Part shown: one piece after another, positions 21,483 through 34,349 of the stretch
Numbering within the stretch: the stretch's first letter is position 1
Layout: each line of letters starts with the position of its first letter
Assembly: GCA_050084985.1 (NCBI GenBank)
Contig: JBITNC010000001.1
Coordinates: 112,840,001 to 112,904,000, forward strand
Direction of reading: 5' to 3'
DNA: 64,000 nt
From: Nageia nagi
Taxonomy: Eukaryota; Pinophyta
Made by a program: the position numbers and the translations under genes
The notes under the pieces: generated by a model
What the model saw: the letters and a program-made list of their open reading frames with translations, nothing else
What the model was told of the DNA's origin: nothing
Databases searched by the model: none

Positions 21483-21952
21483 ATGATACCACATGACCTA
21501 TAAAAACCCATAAGTTATGCTAATATGGCATTCATCAAATACATATTTTAAAATTCTATATTTACTATTTAAACTAAATGGGATGTTGGTGGTCCAAATA
21601 TTACATAAATAGGTCACTAGTGATCCTACTTAGGTATATTTCATCCTTAAAATTTTAAATATACAATTATATATATGATAAAAATTATCTAATAGTAATT
21701 AAATTCAATTACACAATTTTAATACAATAAGATTTATACTAGTTTATCCCAATGTGGAAGTACATCTAGTTTAACATTTTTTCATTATGGGGACCAAATG
21801 GACTATTACAATGGATAAAATTATAATAATATTATGATAATAATAATAGGAACATTCCTTATTAAATTTATAATCTTCCTTTACCTATTTAAACCTAAAT
21901 TATATTCTACAAACCTTAGTTCCAATTAACAACACATCAACTTGTCAATAAC
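21483..21952 (-). mobile_element. Decayed 5' LTR and primer site of the minus-strand gypsy element
   Basis: A decayed primer site (minus sense TGGTATCAT, near 21496-21488) abuts the gag. Upstream at 21733-21772 the block TTATACTAGTTTATCCCAAT corresponds to TTATCCTGGTTCACCCGATG at about 1320, with mainly C-to-T and G-to-A changes. No coding sequence. The right limit is set only by the start of the CACTA element. Confidence 0.55.
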
Positions 21953-21974
21953 CACTATACCAAAATCGGGCTTC

Positions 21975-22300
21975 AAGGGTAGTTATAAACCTCCTTGATA
22001 GATCTTCAATGATAGTTTTTTTATGTTTCATCTATGTAGGCATCATAAAAGAGATATAGGAAAATATGGTGTTTCAAAACCACCTCAATACACCTTTGTT
22101 GTATATACAATATCTTGTTTGAACAATCATATGATTATATAGCAATATGATAAAAACATCTCATGTTATGTCACCATTTAGTTAAAAAATAGGAAATTAT
22201 ATGGTAGTTTATAATTGCCCTTATATAACATAATAGGATGGTTATAAACTATTTTCATATGGAATAATAGAGTGGTTATAAACCATGCTCATACAATTAT
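21975..22300. repeat. Subterminal GGTTATAAACC-type repeats
   Basis: At least four copies of a motif resembling GGTTATAAACC (near 21982, 22203, 22238 and 22273), the last three spaced about 35 bp. Near-palindromic. Such subterminal repeats in CACTA elements usually bind transposase-related proteins. Confidence 0.6.
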
Positions 22301-22431
22301 AATTTAAAAAAAATATTAAACTTACTTTCAAAAAATGCAATTGACTAGTCATTTATGTTTTTAGACTAGATTAATTAACTTATGCAAGTATTCTTCCTAT
22401 ATGTACAAATCTTGTAGCTTTAAGATTAATA

Positions 22432-22866
22432 TTTTGACTCATAAAGCATCATACATTTGACTCGTAAAACATCATACATTTTGACTCATAAAGCATTATA
22501 CATTTGACTCATAAAGTGTCAATACTTTGACTCATATAATGTCATACATTTTAACTCATAAAGCATAATACATTTGACTCATAAAGCATCATACATTTGA
22601 CTCATAAAGTATCAATACTTTGAATCATAAAATGTTAATATTTTGACTCATAAATCATCAATATTTGACTCCTAAAATGTCAATATTTTGACTCCTAAAA
22701 TGTCAATATTTTGACTCTCTAAAATGTTAATATTTTGACTCCTAAAATATCAATATTTTGACTCATAAAATGTCAATACTTTGACTCATAATATTTCAAT
22801 ACTTTGACTCATAAAATGTCAATACTTTGACTCATAAGATGTCAATACTTTGACTCATAAAACTTA
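22432..22866. repeat. CACTA subterminal tandem array, about 23-bp unit, 19 copies
   Basis: Nineteen consecutive copies of TGACTCATAAAGCATCATAC-like sequence. The left copies end CATCATACATT and the right copies end TGTCAATACTT or TGTCAATATTT, giving two homogenised sub-blocks. The inverse core GAGTCA appears near 32477 and 32553 at the opposite end. Typical of CACTA subterminal regions. Confidence 0.9.
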
Positions 22867-23211
22867 AAATTATTTTTCATAATTCAAAAAAAATTAAATT
22901 ATTTACTATTACTATTTATTATTTTTTTTATGTAGTGTATAATACATTCATTCAAATATATTAACCATAATATATACACACACACACATTCAAATAATAC
23001 ATTAAAAGATACATTCAAATTTAAAAATATAATCATAAAAAGAATAAAACTTAAAATACATTATGTATAAATAATATAACACACTAAATTAATAATCAAA
23101 TGTGTATAATTAGGATCAATCAACAAAACATTTCCACGTTGAGTGTACAAATGCATGGTAATGGGTCAATAAAAAATATCCATGTCAAGTGTACGAATGT
23201 ATGGTAATGGG

Positions 23212-24799
23212 TCATTCACTATCATGACCATGCCCAATGTAAACTTCATCATCTTCATCCATTTTGGCAATTTGCCACCCCTCCTCTCGATCACCCTCTT
23301 CTTAGTCACCCTCCTCTCGGTCACCCTCCAGTTGACCCTCCTCACCTTGCAAAGAATAATCAACTAAATAATAGTAAATAAGTAAAATTAAAAAATTTAT
23401 GAGTAATTATTAAAATAATATAATAAATTAAAAAACACTTAAATATTACTTATAGTATCAAAAGTTATTTTCAATATTAGGGCTTGAAAACCATTTTTTA
23501 GGATAAATTTTACTTCATCTTTTGTAGGATACCTACCATATTTATCATACTACAAAAAAACATATTTACTTAAATAATATTTTATTCATATAATTTAATT
23601 ATATAACTATTCATGCATAAAATATGAATTAAAATACTTATATATATTGTTTTGATCTTTTCTTGATTTGCTTGACTTATGGGCATATGCCATTGAAGAT
23701 GTGTTGTATCGATCATGCATAGCTTTTTCGAACCATGATGGTTTAGTAATGGATTCTGTATGTGCTTCCTCCTCCTTCACCTTCATCATTAGGCTCTTCC
23801 ACACCTTTGTGTCAACATCTACAAGCCTACTTCCTTTTTGTTGATTTTTAGGAAGTTTTTTTTATTTTATTCCTTATTTTTTCTCTCCTCCAATTCAAAT
23901 TCTTGCCCATATGTTGTAATTCCCATTTTGGGCTCCATGCATCACCAAATTCTCTTTTCAAGATACCTATGATTCTTTATTTTGCTGCAAAATACATAAT
24001 GTTTTAGAAAATGAATTAAAAAATTATGTAAAATGTACTATCAATATTAATCTATAAAAAAAATTAATTATAAAATTAAGCATATAAATTATATATATAC
24101 CTATTTCACTTTGTTTTTTCCACTTGATATCTATAGTGGGATCAAATTGATGGAAAGTGTGTTTTCTGAGAGTATCATAAAAAATGCCCTGAAGAAAATT
24201 TAATAACATTAGTAAATTCTCATATTACAAAATAAATATATATTTTTTAAAATCAATTCTTACCATTTTGATCTTTAATTACAACACCCTTCTAATCCAC
24301 CTTAATCTCAATATCATTAGTGCCCTTAAATATTGTAAATATTGTCTATATATTAACTAATCGTACATTTGTAATTACCATATTACTTAGATAATCTTTA
24401 TTGAATGTAACATTTAATTAATAAAAGGTAACTTCAATCAATTTTTTAAATTAAAAAAAAATAAGTAATGTTACCATCTAGTGATGAGTCTGTCGATGAT
24501 GGTTGATCTATGCCACTAGCAGGCCTAGTAGGCCTAATAGATGAAGGCCCAATGCCCATTTGTTCATCAATTTCTATATCAATATTAGTCCTTTGCATCC
24601 ATTGCATAGCCATTTTATATAGTTTGGCCAAAATATTACTCTATTAAAAAGGTAAAAAAAATTCAAATTTTTGTTTGAAATGAATATTATTAAATAAAAA
24701 TTGAATAAATCACATTCATAAATAAATACTTACAAAATCCTTCTTGCTTGCAATTGAATTTGGAGGTTTTAGCTTCTTTTTTCTTTTATCATCAGCCAT
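23212..24799 (-). pseudogene. CACTA accessory gene, seven exons (TNP1/Transposase_24-like)
   Basis: A start ATG at 24799 opens exon 1 (24799-24734, MADDKRKKKLKPPNS), closed by a consensus donor GTAAGTATTT. Further exons are 24640-24475 (MQRTNIDIEIDEQMGIGPS), 24324-24264, 24188-24101 (IFYDTLRKHTFHQFDPTID), 23984 to about 23640 (LKREFGDAWSPKW, KPSWFEKAMHDRYNTSS), 23549-23450 (YDKYGRYPTKDEVKF) and 23363-23212. The last is acidic with EEGDREEG repeats and ends in TGA. Most junctions have clean GT/AG. Exons 3, 5 and 7 carry one or more in-frame stops, and phases around exons 2-4 are off by one. The pattern resembles the plant Ptta/En/Spm Transposase_24 family, often the second protein of CACTA elements. 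Inactive now. Confidence 0.6.
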
Positions 24800-24985
24800 G
24801 ATAATCACTAAGTAAGGTTAATAACAAAAAATATTATTAGTATAAAAAATTTAAAACTATGCCAATATTAAATTTATAAAGGTTATAATTGAGACACATT
24901 GCAATATGAATATGATGGAAGAAATTTAGGATGTTGGCCTTTGTTTTTTTTATTTATGTCAATCAGTTATAACAATATTTATGGG
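24800..24985. other. Spacer upstream of the accessory gene
   Basis: AT-rich sequence that would carry the 5' region of the minus-strand accessory gene. I see no further motif. Confidence 0.4.
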
Positions 24986-25560
24986 TAACCCAAACCTTAA
25001 ACTTTAAATCTTAAACCCTCAACTCAAACCTAAACCACTAATGCTTAAACCATAACCCCTAATTCAAACCTAATATTGAAATCAAACCCAAACTCCTAGC
25101 ACTTAAATTATAACATAAACCCTTAAAACCTAACCCAAACCCAAATCCCTAACCAAATTGGGTACCATAACCCTCAACTCTAGAAATTAGGGTTAAATAT
25201 TAAACCCTCAACTCAAGCCTAAACCTCTAATCCCTAAGTCAAACCTAAACTCTTAAACTCTAACTCCAACCCTAACCTTTAAAATCCTAACCATAATCCT
25301 TAATAAATCCTAATCATATTCTTTAAATCCTAACAATTACCCTTAATTCCTAATAATAACCCTTAAACCCTAATTTCTAACTGAAATCCAAACCCAAAAA
25401 CCCTAACATTAAACTCAAACCCAAAATCCTAACCCTTAAACCCTAACATAAACCCTTAAACCCTAACCCAAACCCAACCTAAATATTTATACCCTAACCT
25501 AAACATTTATACCACAACCTCTAACCCTAACCTAAACCTTTATACAACATGATGTAGTGT
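24986..25560 (+). repeat. Degenerate telomere-like repeat tract
   Basis: Dense variants of the plant telomere heptamer CCCTAAA (AACCCTAA, AAACCTAA, CTTAAACCCTAACC and similar), all in the same orientation, with no long perfect array. It lies inside the CACTA element between its two genes, so it is not a chromosome end. Confidence 0.75.
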
Positions 25561-27090
25561 TAACTTAAATTATCCCTAATTTTTACAAATTACATAATTT
25601 TTCAAAATTTAACTTAAATTTAACCTAAACCAAACACCTAAACCTAAATTTTAAACCGTAAACCAAACATCTAACACCTAAAATTTAACGTTAAATTTTT
25701 AAACAATTAATTATAATTTGTTACAAAATTTATTCCTAAATTTTATAAAAATAACCTTAAGTTTTAAAAAAATCCTATTTTTTTACAAAAATTAACCCTA
25801 AATTTTAATAAAAAAAATAATTTTACATAAATTAACTTAAATTTTACAAAATTAACCCTAAATTTTAAAAACAACCATAACCTAAACACCTAAAATAAAT
25901 TTATAATGTTTTACAAAAATTAATCCTATTATTTTACCAATTATCCTAAATTTTAAAAAATTAAAAATATTTTTTACAAAAATTATCCTATAATTTCTAC
26001 TAAAATTAACCCTAATTTTTTATAAAATTAACCTTAATTTTACAAAAATTAACATAAATTTATAAAGTCAAAATTAACCTAATGTTTTACAAAAATTAAC
26101 CTATTATTTTACAAAAAAAACCTAAATTTTAAGTCAAAATTAACCCTAATTTTTAACTAACTAATAAAAAATTAACAAATATTTTTTACAAAAATTTATC
26201 CTTAATTTTTTACTAAAATTAACCCTAATTTTTTATGAAAATTAACCTTAATTTTTTACAAATTAATCATAAATTTAAATCAACTGACTAAAATTTTACA
26301 AAAATTAACCCTAAATGTTTTACAAAAAAATAACCTAATTTTTTACAAAAAAAACATTAATTTTAAGTCAAAATTAACCTAAATTTTAATAAAATTAATG
26401 TAACCTATCACCTAACACTTAAAATTAACCATTAATTTTTACAAAAATTAATCTTAATTTTTACGAAAATTAACCCCTAATTTTTTATAAATATTAATAC
26501 ATAAAATTTTTACCTAAATTTTTACAAAAGTTAATCCTAATTTTTTACAAAAATTAATCTAATTTTAGTTAAAATTAACCTTAGTTTTTTACAAAAATTA
26601 AACCCTAATTTTTTATGAAAATTAACTCTAAATTTTTCACAAAATATAACCCTAATTTTTTACAGTAAAATAACCTATTTTTTTTACAAAAATTAACATT
26701 ATAATTTAACTCAAAATTAATCCTAAATTTTAATAAAATTTAACTAAACCAAACACCTAAATTAAAATTTAACCTAAATTTTTACAAAAATTAACCCTAA
26801 TTTTTTTATAAATATTAATAATAATTTGTACAAAATTAACTTTATGTTTTTACAAAAAATAAACCCAATTTTTTACAAATTTACCTAATTTTTTACAAAA
26901 AATAACCCTAATTTTTTACAAAAATAACCTAATTTTTTTACAAAAATTAACATTAATTTAAGTCAAAATACCCTAAATTTAAATTTAAAATTTTACCTAA
27001 AGTTAATTAACCTTAATTTTTTACAAATTCAACCTAAATTTTTAAAATTTACCCTAATTTTCTACAAAATAAACCTACGTTTTTACAAAT
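25560..27090 (+). repeat. AT-rich satellite with AACCCTAA core, about 20-24-bp unit
   Basis: Dozens of imperfect copies of TTTTTTACAAAAATTAACCC followed by TAA. The unit looks like a telomere-like AACCCTAA joined to an AT-rich half. It merges leftward into the telomere-like tract, suggesting that one grew out of the other. Non-coding. Confidence 0.8.
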
Positions 27091-28500
27091 TAGAGATCAT
27101 ATGGTTATTTTCATATAACAAAAAAAGAGAGGAGGAGCTATGGGATTTCTTGGCATGTTTTTATATTTTTTTAATGAATTTAACAAAATTAAATACCCAA
27201 TTTGCAAATTTTGGAATTGTTATCTCAAATCTAAAATTAATTTTGTAAAGATTTAGTTTTTTCCTTAAATTAATTTTGTAAGATTTAATTTTTCTCCAAA
27301 CCCTAGGTTTAATTTTGTAAACCCTAACTTCTTTATCTAGATTCTAGGGTTTTCATGTTCCAAAGATTTAGGGTTTTTTATTTTGTTCAATTTTATTGAG
27401 GTTTTTTGATGTATTTTTTCAATCTTCATATTAAAATATCACATTCATGCAAAAATATTCTACCTTTATTTAAAAAATGTTAAATGTATGCTTTAAAAAG
27501 TAAAAAATTAGATTCAATATACTTACCTTTGAATCTGGCTATGGATACGATAAATCTGACCTTGGATCTAATGGAAAATAGCTAGATTTTATTCAAATTT
27601 GACTCTTATGCCCCCCTCTTTTGTGAAAAAACACTCTTTTTCCTATCCCTCTTATGATATTCAACTAAAAAATGATTAGTGGGGTAAGCGGGGTATGCCC
27701 CTTTTGTTTTTTATAATTGCATGGTCTACTTCACCCATTAATGCATACAACAATGCATCATTTAGTCCTCATTAAAATAAAAAAATAAAAAATAATATTA
27801 AATAAATTTAAAATATTAAATAATTTTAAAAATATTTTACTTTTAAATATTAAATTAATTATTAGATTAAATTCATAAATATTTACTTTTAAATATTAGA
27901 TTGATTCGTAAAAAAATTAAATTATAAATACTATTAAATTAACAAAATGTAATTTTAATATTATGATATCATTAATGTTTTGTTAATATTAATGTACTTA
28001 TGTTAATATGTACATTGATAATGTTAAGGTTATGAGTCAAGTCATGGTTTTTGGATTAGGATTTGATGTTATGAGTTTCAAATATGTTACATCATGTATA
28101 TGTTAATGTTATGTGATACTTAATATTACATCAATGTGAACGTTATACATCAATGTCGGATTGTTAATATCAATGTTAAAGGTAATGGTATGCTAATGTT
28201 ATATAAGTGATAATGTTATGGTAATGTCAATGCTATAAGTTAATTTTAATGTTAACTTTATCAAGCTTGAAGCTTGCATCAATTAGACTAGGGTTAGATT
28301 ATCGATGGTGGAGGCAGAGTTGTAATGACCACTTCCAATATATTGTTATGTGACTCATTGGAAAGTTATGGTAATGCTATATGTCAATTTTTAAGAGATG
28401 GAATTTGATGTTAATATTATTTTAATGTTATGTTATTATTAATGCTATATTGATGCCATGATAATATGGATAATGTGATGTTAATATTGGTTAATAAAGT
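27090..28500 (+). other. CACTA internal spacer with TTAATGTTATG-rich tract
   Basis: 27090-27950 is AT-rich and contains a few CCCTAA/TAGGGTTT motifs. 27950-28520 is dominated by loose repeats of AATGTTATG/GTTAATG, which continue up to the transposase coding start. No ORF of note. Confidence 0.6.
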
Positions 28501-28529
28501 TAATGCGATGTTAATGCCATGCTAATATA

Positions 28530-31500
28530 GTTAATGCACATGATGATGGAAGAGGAGGTGATTTAGAAAATGATAACATGTATGATGCTACCAAAACACC
28601 TTTATACAATAGATCATCTATTTCCAAGTTGGAAGTGCTCCTACTTGTCATGAATATAAAGGCTAAAAATGGATGGTCAGATACAAGTGTCAATGATCTT
28701 CTGAAGAATATATTTATTTTTACATTTTTTTTTTCATTTTTGTAAATTTATTGAATATTTTTCAAACTTTTTTTATTATATACATAATAATTTTATTGTT
28801 TTCATAATAATTTTATGGTTTTATTTGTATTATAGGTTACTAAATGAAAAATTGCTTCCAAGTGACAATGTCATCTCTTCTTCGTGTAGAAAAACATAAG
28901 AAATTTTGAAGGATGTATGGATACCATGTGTTTCATACCATGCTTGTGTTAATGATTGCATATTATATAGAGTATGATATGAAAAATTGAGTGGATGTCC
29001 AAACTGTGGTGCAAATAGATATCGTTCAAGAACTACAAGGAAAAATGTTCCTTTGAAGGTTGTTTACCATCTTCCAATTATCAATAGATTCATTAGAATT
29101 ATAAGTGTGATTAAATTACATAGTATATGGATTGGTATGCAAAAAATAGAAGTGAAGATGATGTATTACGCATTCTTGAAGATTCCAAAGCAATGAAACA
29201 TATAGGAAATATGTGGTTTGATAAATTTTGGGATGAACCTAGAAGTCTTAGGTTGGGTTTAACAATTGATGGTATCAATCCACATTCCATACAATCATCT
29301 AATTATTTAGTGTGGCCCATTGTCATAGTTAATTATAACATACCTCCATGGATGTCCTTGAAAAAGGAATATTTAATGTTAACTCTTTTAGTTCCAAGAC
29401 TACATCAGGTGAAAAATATGGATATCTATGTTGAACCATTAATTGATGAACTAATGCAATTATGGAATGGAATTTATAATGTGATTGACATAAGCAGGCC
29501 CATCTAACAAAGATCATTCACATTGTATGGCATACTATGTTGGACTATACATGATTATCTAGGTCTTAGTGTTTATTTAGGTATGTATATATAATTTCTA
29601 TTACTTTTACATTTATATTAAAATATTTAATTTTTTAAAATTAGATATAGTAGTTATTCTCTAATAAAAATGTATTGTAGGCTTGCATACAAAAGGTTAT
29701 CATGCTTGTCCATGGTATGCAGAAAATCTCGTAATAAGATATTCAAAACACTTGTAGAAGATGGAATACCTTGGCCATAAAAAATATTTACCATTATATC
29801 ATGAGTTTTGAAATATTAAATCATAGTTTAATGGTCAAATTGATCACATAGAAACTCCCAAATATGCATCTCCTAAATATTGGTTGAAAAAGTACCAAGG
29901 AAGTGAAGAAAATTGTTGGATAAAAGCCTTTGAGGAAGGTATTGCTGAATACCTAGAGGATGTTATCGTTAAAAAAAGATGACTCACCTCAAGGTAAAAT
30001 TTAATAAAATACTATATCAAACATTATTTTTAACATGTCATTAATTTAATTATTTTATTAATTAAATATTTACACATGCATATGTTTTCAGGTATGAACA
30101 GATTGTCCATATTTTATAATTTGGAATACTAGAAGTATTTATTAGTGACACATTTATTGGATCATATGCATATTGTAAAGAATGTTGCATCTTCTTTATA
30201 TCGGTATACAAAAAGTAAATAATTAGATAGTATTGAACTAAGATATGACTTAAAGGCTACCAAAATAAACTGTACATTTTGGGTAACAAAAAATGTAGAT
30301 GGAACAACAAATGCACCTATTCCAACCTCATGGTTTATGACTAAAGATGAAGTGAACATTCTACATAATCTTGTTAGAGACATTAAAATACCAACATGAT
30401 ATGCATCATCTCTAAGAAAAGCATTCACAATTAATGGAAAAATGATAGGATTGAAGTCTCATGATTATCATAACTTATTGAAGGTATTCTAGTATTATAT
30501 GCATATAAAAAATCTTAAATACATTTGTATTTATATATATTTTATTCATCTATATTTTGATTAATATAAATTTTTCTATAGATTATTTTTCCACTTGCAA
30601 TTCATCGATGTATGACTTTACCTTCTAATTTAAGATACACAATTGGTTGACTATCATTATTTCTAAGGTATTTCATGCTATTTATGATATTGTTCCCTTA
30701 AAATATATAGCGCATTTATTATTATTTTGTAGATTTTAATATAATTTAAATGCATCTTATGATATTAGTTATATTTTCATAACTAGGTGGTTAACTTCAA
30801 AGGAAATTCATGTCAATGAAATCTCTAGATGGTGAAGAGAAATTATGGAAATTATTTGTAAATTTGAAAAAGAAATGTCTATTTCTTTTATGGATATACA
30901 AATTCATCTATTGATCCACCTAGTAGATGATATTGAAATAGTACACGTTATAAGTACTAGACGCATGTTTTTTATGGAAAGATTTTTGAAATTACTTAAA
31001 GGATTTGTTAGAAAAAATTCAAGACTAGAAGGATCTATGTGTGAGGGATATATTGTACAATAGTCTTTTTTTATGTAAGTGAGTTTCTATCTCAAATTCA
31101 TTATTCAACTACAATGATATGGTTACAATAAGACAAAGACAATAATAAATTAGAAGGGAAGGTTTTAGAAACAAATGAAAGATCATATGCTCTTAATAAA
31201 GGTACTTATAACTACATTTTAGATAATAGTAATTTATAATAAGTACTATGTACATGCAATTTTGATTTAATTTAATCAATAATTACTAACAAGTTCATTT
31301 TATGTATTCAAAAAAATTACATATCGTGACATATATGAATCTATAAACCATTTTATCATGATGGATATGGAGTGTTGTAAATAATGGATTGAAATGTATG
31401 AAAGTTAAAAAAGAGAATTCCAGCACAACATATTTTGTTTTGTAGTGAACATCCAAGGAGTACGCCTATATGTCCACATTTAAGAGATTAAAATTGGCCA

Positions 31501-32201
31501 AAAGAGTGTCCAAGATCATGGATAAAGCAAGCAATTGAGGAGAAATTAGTTGAAGGTGTAGAAGAAAAATATATGAAGATGCTTTAAATATAGTTGATTG
31601 ATGTAATTATGAGGTAATTATTTGTTAATTCTTATGGACCTAAGTTTAATTTTTTTTATAATATAGATATTGTTCATATAGACTTAATACTTGCACCAAT
31701 ATAACATTTACATAAAAATGTGTGTAGGTTCTATATTTTCTTACAATGTGGGTATATAGTCAACACTTCAGAATTGAAAATAAATATATTAATAGAATGA
31801 CCTTTGACAGTGGAGTGATGGTTGATTTTTATCAAGCAAGTTGTGCAAATACAAAAGATACAAACTTGATAGAAGGAAAAATATAATATGTTAAAAAAAT
31901 TTAAGAAATCATGTAATTGAATTTTAGATCATTCAAATGTGTAGTATTCAAATGTAAATGGTTTAAAGGATTTGTAAATAGAAGATCAATATTGTATGAC
32001 ATACCTAGTGGTTATTATGCAATTGACTATACATGATATTTACCTCAAGAAAAAGAGCCATATGTTTTACCACAATATTGTAGTCAAATATTTTTTTTTC
32101 TAGATGTACTAGATGAAAAGATATTATTTGTAATTAATTGTGATCCAAGAGGGAAATATGTTGTACATCTTCTTGATGAAAATGATAACAATGGTGATTA
32201 A
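28530..32201 (+). pseudogene. CACTA transposase gene, TNP2 (Transposase_21) type, multi-exon
   Basis: The DDE transposase that would cut and rejoin CACTA ends. Exon 1 (28530 to about 28705) has MNIKAKNGWSDTSVNDLL. Exon 2 (28836-29580) has HACVNDCILYR, the zinc-like SGCPNCGANRYR, and RLGLTIDGINPHS with NIPPWMSLKKEYLMLTLLVP; a frameshift lies near 29120. Exon 3 (29681-29993) has GYHACPWYAENLV and YLGHKKYLPLYHEF. Exon 4 (30092-30483) has HLLDHMHIVKNVASSLY and KMIGLKSHDYHNLLK. Exon 5 is 30582-30667. From 30787 a DUF4218-like region has HLVDDIEIVHVISTRRMFFM and LKLLKGFVRKNSRLEGS. From about 31430 to 32201 a DUF4216-like tail has FKCVVFKCKWF and ends in TAA. Splice sites are good, but there are more than ten stops. 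Confidence 0.88.
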
Positions 32202-32779
32202 AATATTACATGTATATTTGAGTAATTAAATATTATATATGTTGATATCTTTAGTGGTTTGAGGTTGACTTGCATATGAATTTGAATTATAGTATTTTTT
32301 TAAATGTTTTGTAATTTGTAGTTTACTTCCAATCAATTACTCATTAATATATTACACATATTACATGTATTTTCATGTTTAAGATGTTCAATCAATTAAT
32401 CCATATATATGTAATCATTCAAAATGTGAATTGTATATACATGCATATGGTGGTCAAGATTTTCATGATTAAATATCAATTAAAGAGTCAAGAAAAGTGT
32501 CACAAAATATACAAAAAATGCATCAACCCATGCATCATATAATGCATCGATAAAGGAGTCAAAAATACAAAAAAATATTTTGATGCAAATTTAGAATTCC
32601 TAACGCTTAAAGCATCATAGCATCAAAGAGCAAATTTTTGACATAGTAAATGATGCAAAATGACTAAAATGTAGTAATGGGGTGTGGAAAAATAACTACA
32701 TGTAGGTTTCTTTTGCATGCAAGTTTAATAACAACCTTGATAGACATTAAGAAGGAAAGTATTTTATTTCATAATATGT
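32202..32779. other. CACTA 3' region and short flank before the copia LTR
   Basis: AT-rich. It includes GAGTCA motifs (32477, 32553), AAAGCATCATAGCATC near 32606, and a tentative transposon end at 32676. The flank 32706-32750 (GTTTCTTTTGCATGCAAG) is similar to 43957-44000, on the other side of the copia element. Confidence 0.5.
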
Positions 32780-33311
32780 TGATGGAAGATTAATCAAGAG
32801 AGAAAGTATTTTATACCCAAAATCATCTTGGAGTGTTCTTATACTTCTAATATAAAAATTCAAGATTAGACATATAAGAGATAATATGTATAGTGTTTCT
32901 CTCTATCAAGATAGCAGTCCACTTTAAGCCTAATTATATTACTTATCAAGATTACAAGAATCTCTTCCAATGCTACACTAATACTCTATATTCCTATCCT
33001 TATTCACACTAAGAGCATTGCAATGCTTCAAAATAGAATGAATCATGCTTGAGAAGAGCTCTTAATTTATAGGAAAAATTCCCACTTTTACTCAACCTTT
33101 TACCCAAAGGGAACGCCACTATCCAAAGGATAAGAATAGTCACATGTGGGACAAGTTATAATAATTAATTCACTAATACTACAAATATAATTAGGAATAC
33201 TTTTATGTATCTAGTTGATTAAATATTGAATCACATAAGGAGAAAAAATATTATTCTTTAAATACTTTTCTAAAGAATAATTTGTACAATAGTGCATTAT
33301 TTACTCCAACA
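32780..33311 (-). mobile_element. 3' LTR of the TATGT-flanked copia element
   Basis: 532 bp, aligned over its whole length with 43213-43735. It carries a minus-sense CCTATAAATT TATA-like motif near 33070. TG...CA termini are intact. Confidence 0.9.
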
Positions 33312-34349
33312 CTCCACCTTAATGCAATATTAGGGTAGAGAGAAGAAAATATAGAAAGAGAGTGTAAGAGAGTTCTCAACCATAAGTTGTACAATCAAAG
33401 ATGAGAACTTGACATATTGAGAAGTAATATAATCTAGAAAAGTCTCAACTACATAACCATTTAAATAAGTAGTTTACAATACATCAATCATAAATAGTTT
33501 CAATGTACAAGTAGTATTCATTCAACAACATGTTGCAATGACAAGCCTCCATAAGCCTACATACCTAAATTAAGTAACTTGCAATCTCTAGAAGAAACTT
33601 GCAAGCTACAAGTAGCTCATAAACAAAATTAGTTATATGTATCATATATACATTCATATCAACATAAGATAAATTAATCAAATAATATCATCTATAAAAT
33701 GATGAAATGGTGCACTATAAGTCATCATAAAGATGCCAAGCAAAATATATGTTGATCAAAGAATATAATATCTTAAAGAACACTTACATACTAGTTCCTC
33801 ACATATGGATAAATAAATAGTGCTTATAATAATTCATCATATAATCTAAAATGTAAAAATAAGTTCATCACACATGGATAAATACAAATGGAAAAGTGCA
33901 TACAAAGTTGAAGAAAAGTGCACAAATAATTTCCTCACACATGAAGGATTAAGCATAAAAAGTGCACACAAAAGTGAACACTATACAACCAAAAACTCCT
34001 AAGGATGATTTTGAGATCAAAAACATTAATTCAATAAGAATCTAAACTTAACTCCACTTTAAGGGAAACTTCACCAACCCATTAGACTCATTAAGCTTGC
34101 AAAATTGAGCTTCCAAGAGAGGTTTGGTGAACAATTAAGCAAAATTTAAGTTAGATTAATACTATTGAAGTTGTAGAGTTCCATATAGAACTTTCTTCTT
34201 GATAAAATATGCTTGGATTTCCACATGTTTGGTTTACTAATTATCTTAAAAAATCTGAGTAGGACCTTACTATTCAAACCCAATTTCCTTCATAATATTC
34301 CTAAGCCAAATAACATCATGGGCTATAACTGTCATAACTATATATTTTT

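Larger units (their letters stand above)
21953..32676 (+). mobile_element. CACTA (En/Spm) DNA transposon, about 10.7 kb
   Basis: The left end begins CACTATACCAAAATCGGG at 21953. It is followed by subterminal repeats, a minus-strand accessory gene (23212-24799), a repeat-rich spacer and a plus-strand TNP2-like transposase gene (about 28530-32201). The right end is tentatively AAAATGTAGTA at 32676, an imperfect inverse of CACTA. The 3-bp target duplication does not match (AAC versus ATG), so the right end is uncertain. The class is certain from the transposase; boundaries are approximate. Confidence 0.7.

Noticed and set aside
24986-25560. A chromosome end or true telomere
   Set aside because: The repeats are degenerate, not a perfect heptamer array, and coding sequence of one transposon lies on both sides.
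32660-32680. A firm right end and target duplication for the CACTA element
   Set aside because: TGTAGTA is only an imperfect inverse of CACTA, and the 3-bp flanks differ. Kept as tentative only.
32706-32760. Similarity of 32706-32750 and 43957-44000 to the left CACTA end
   Set aside because: The two share sequence with each other, but the resemblance to 21970-22010 is too short and in the wrong (direct) orientation for a terminal inverted repeat.
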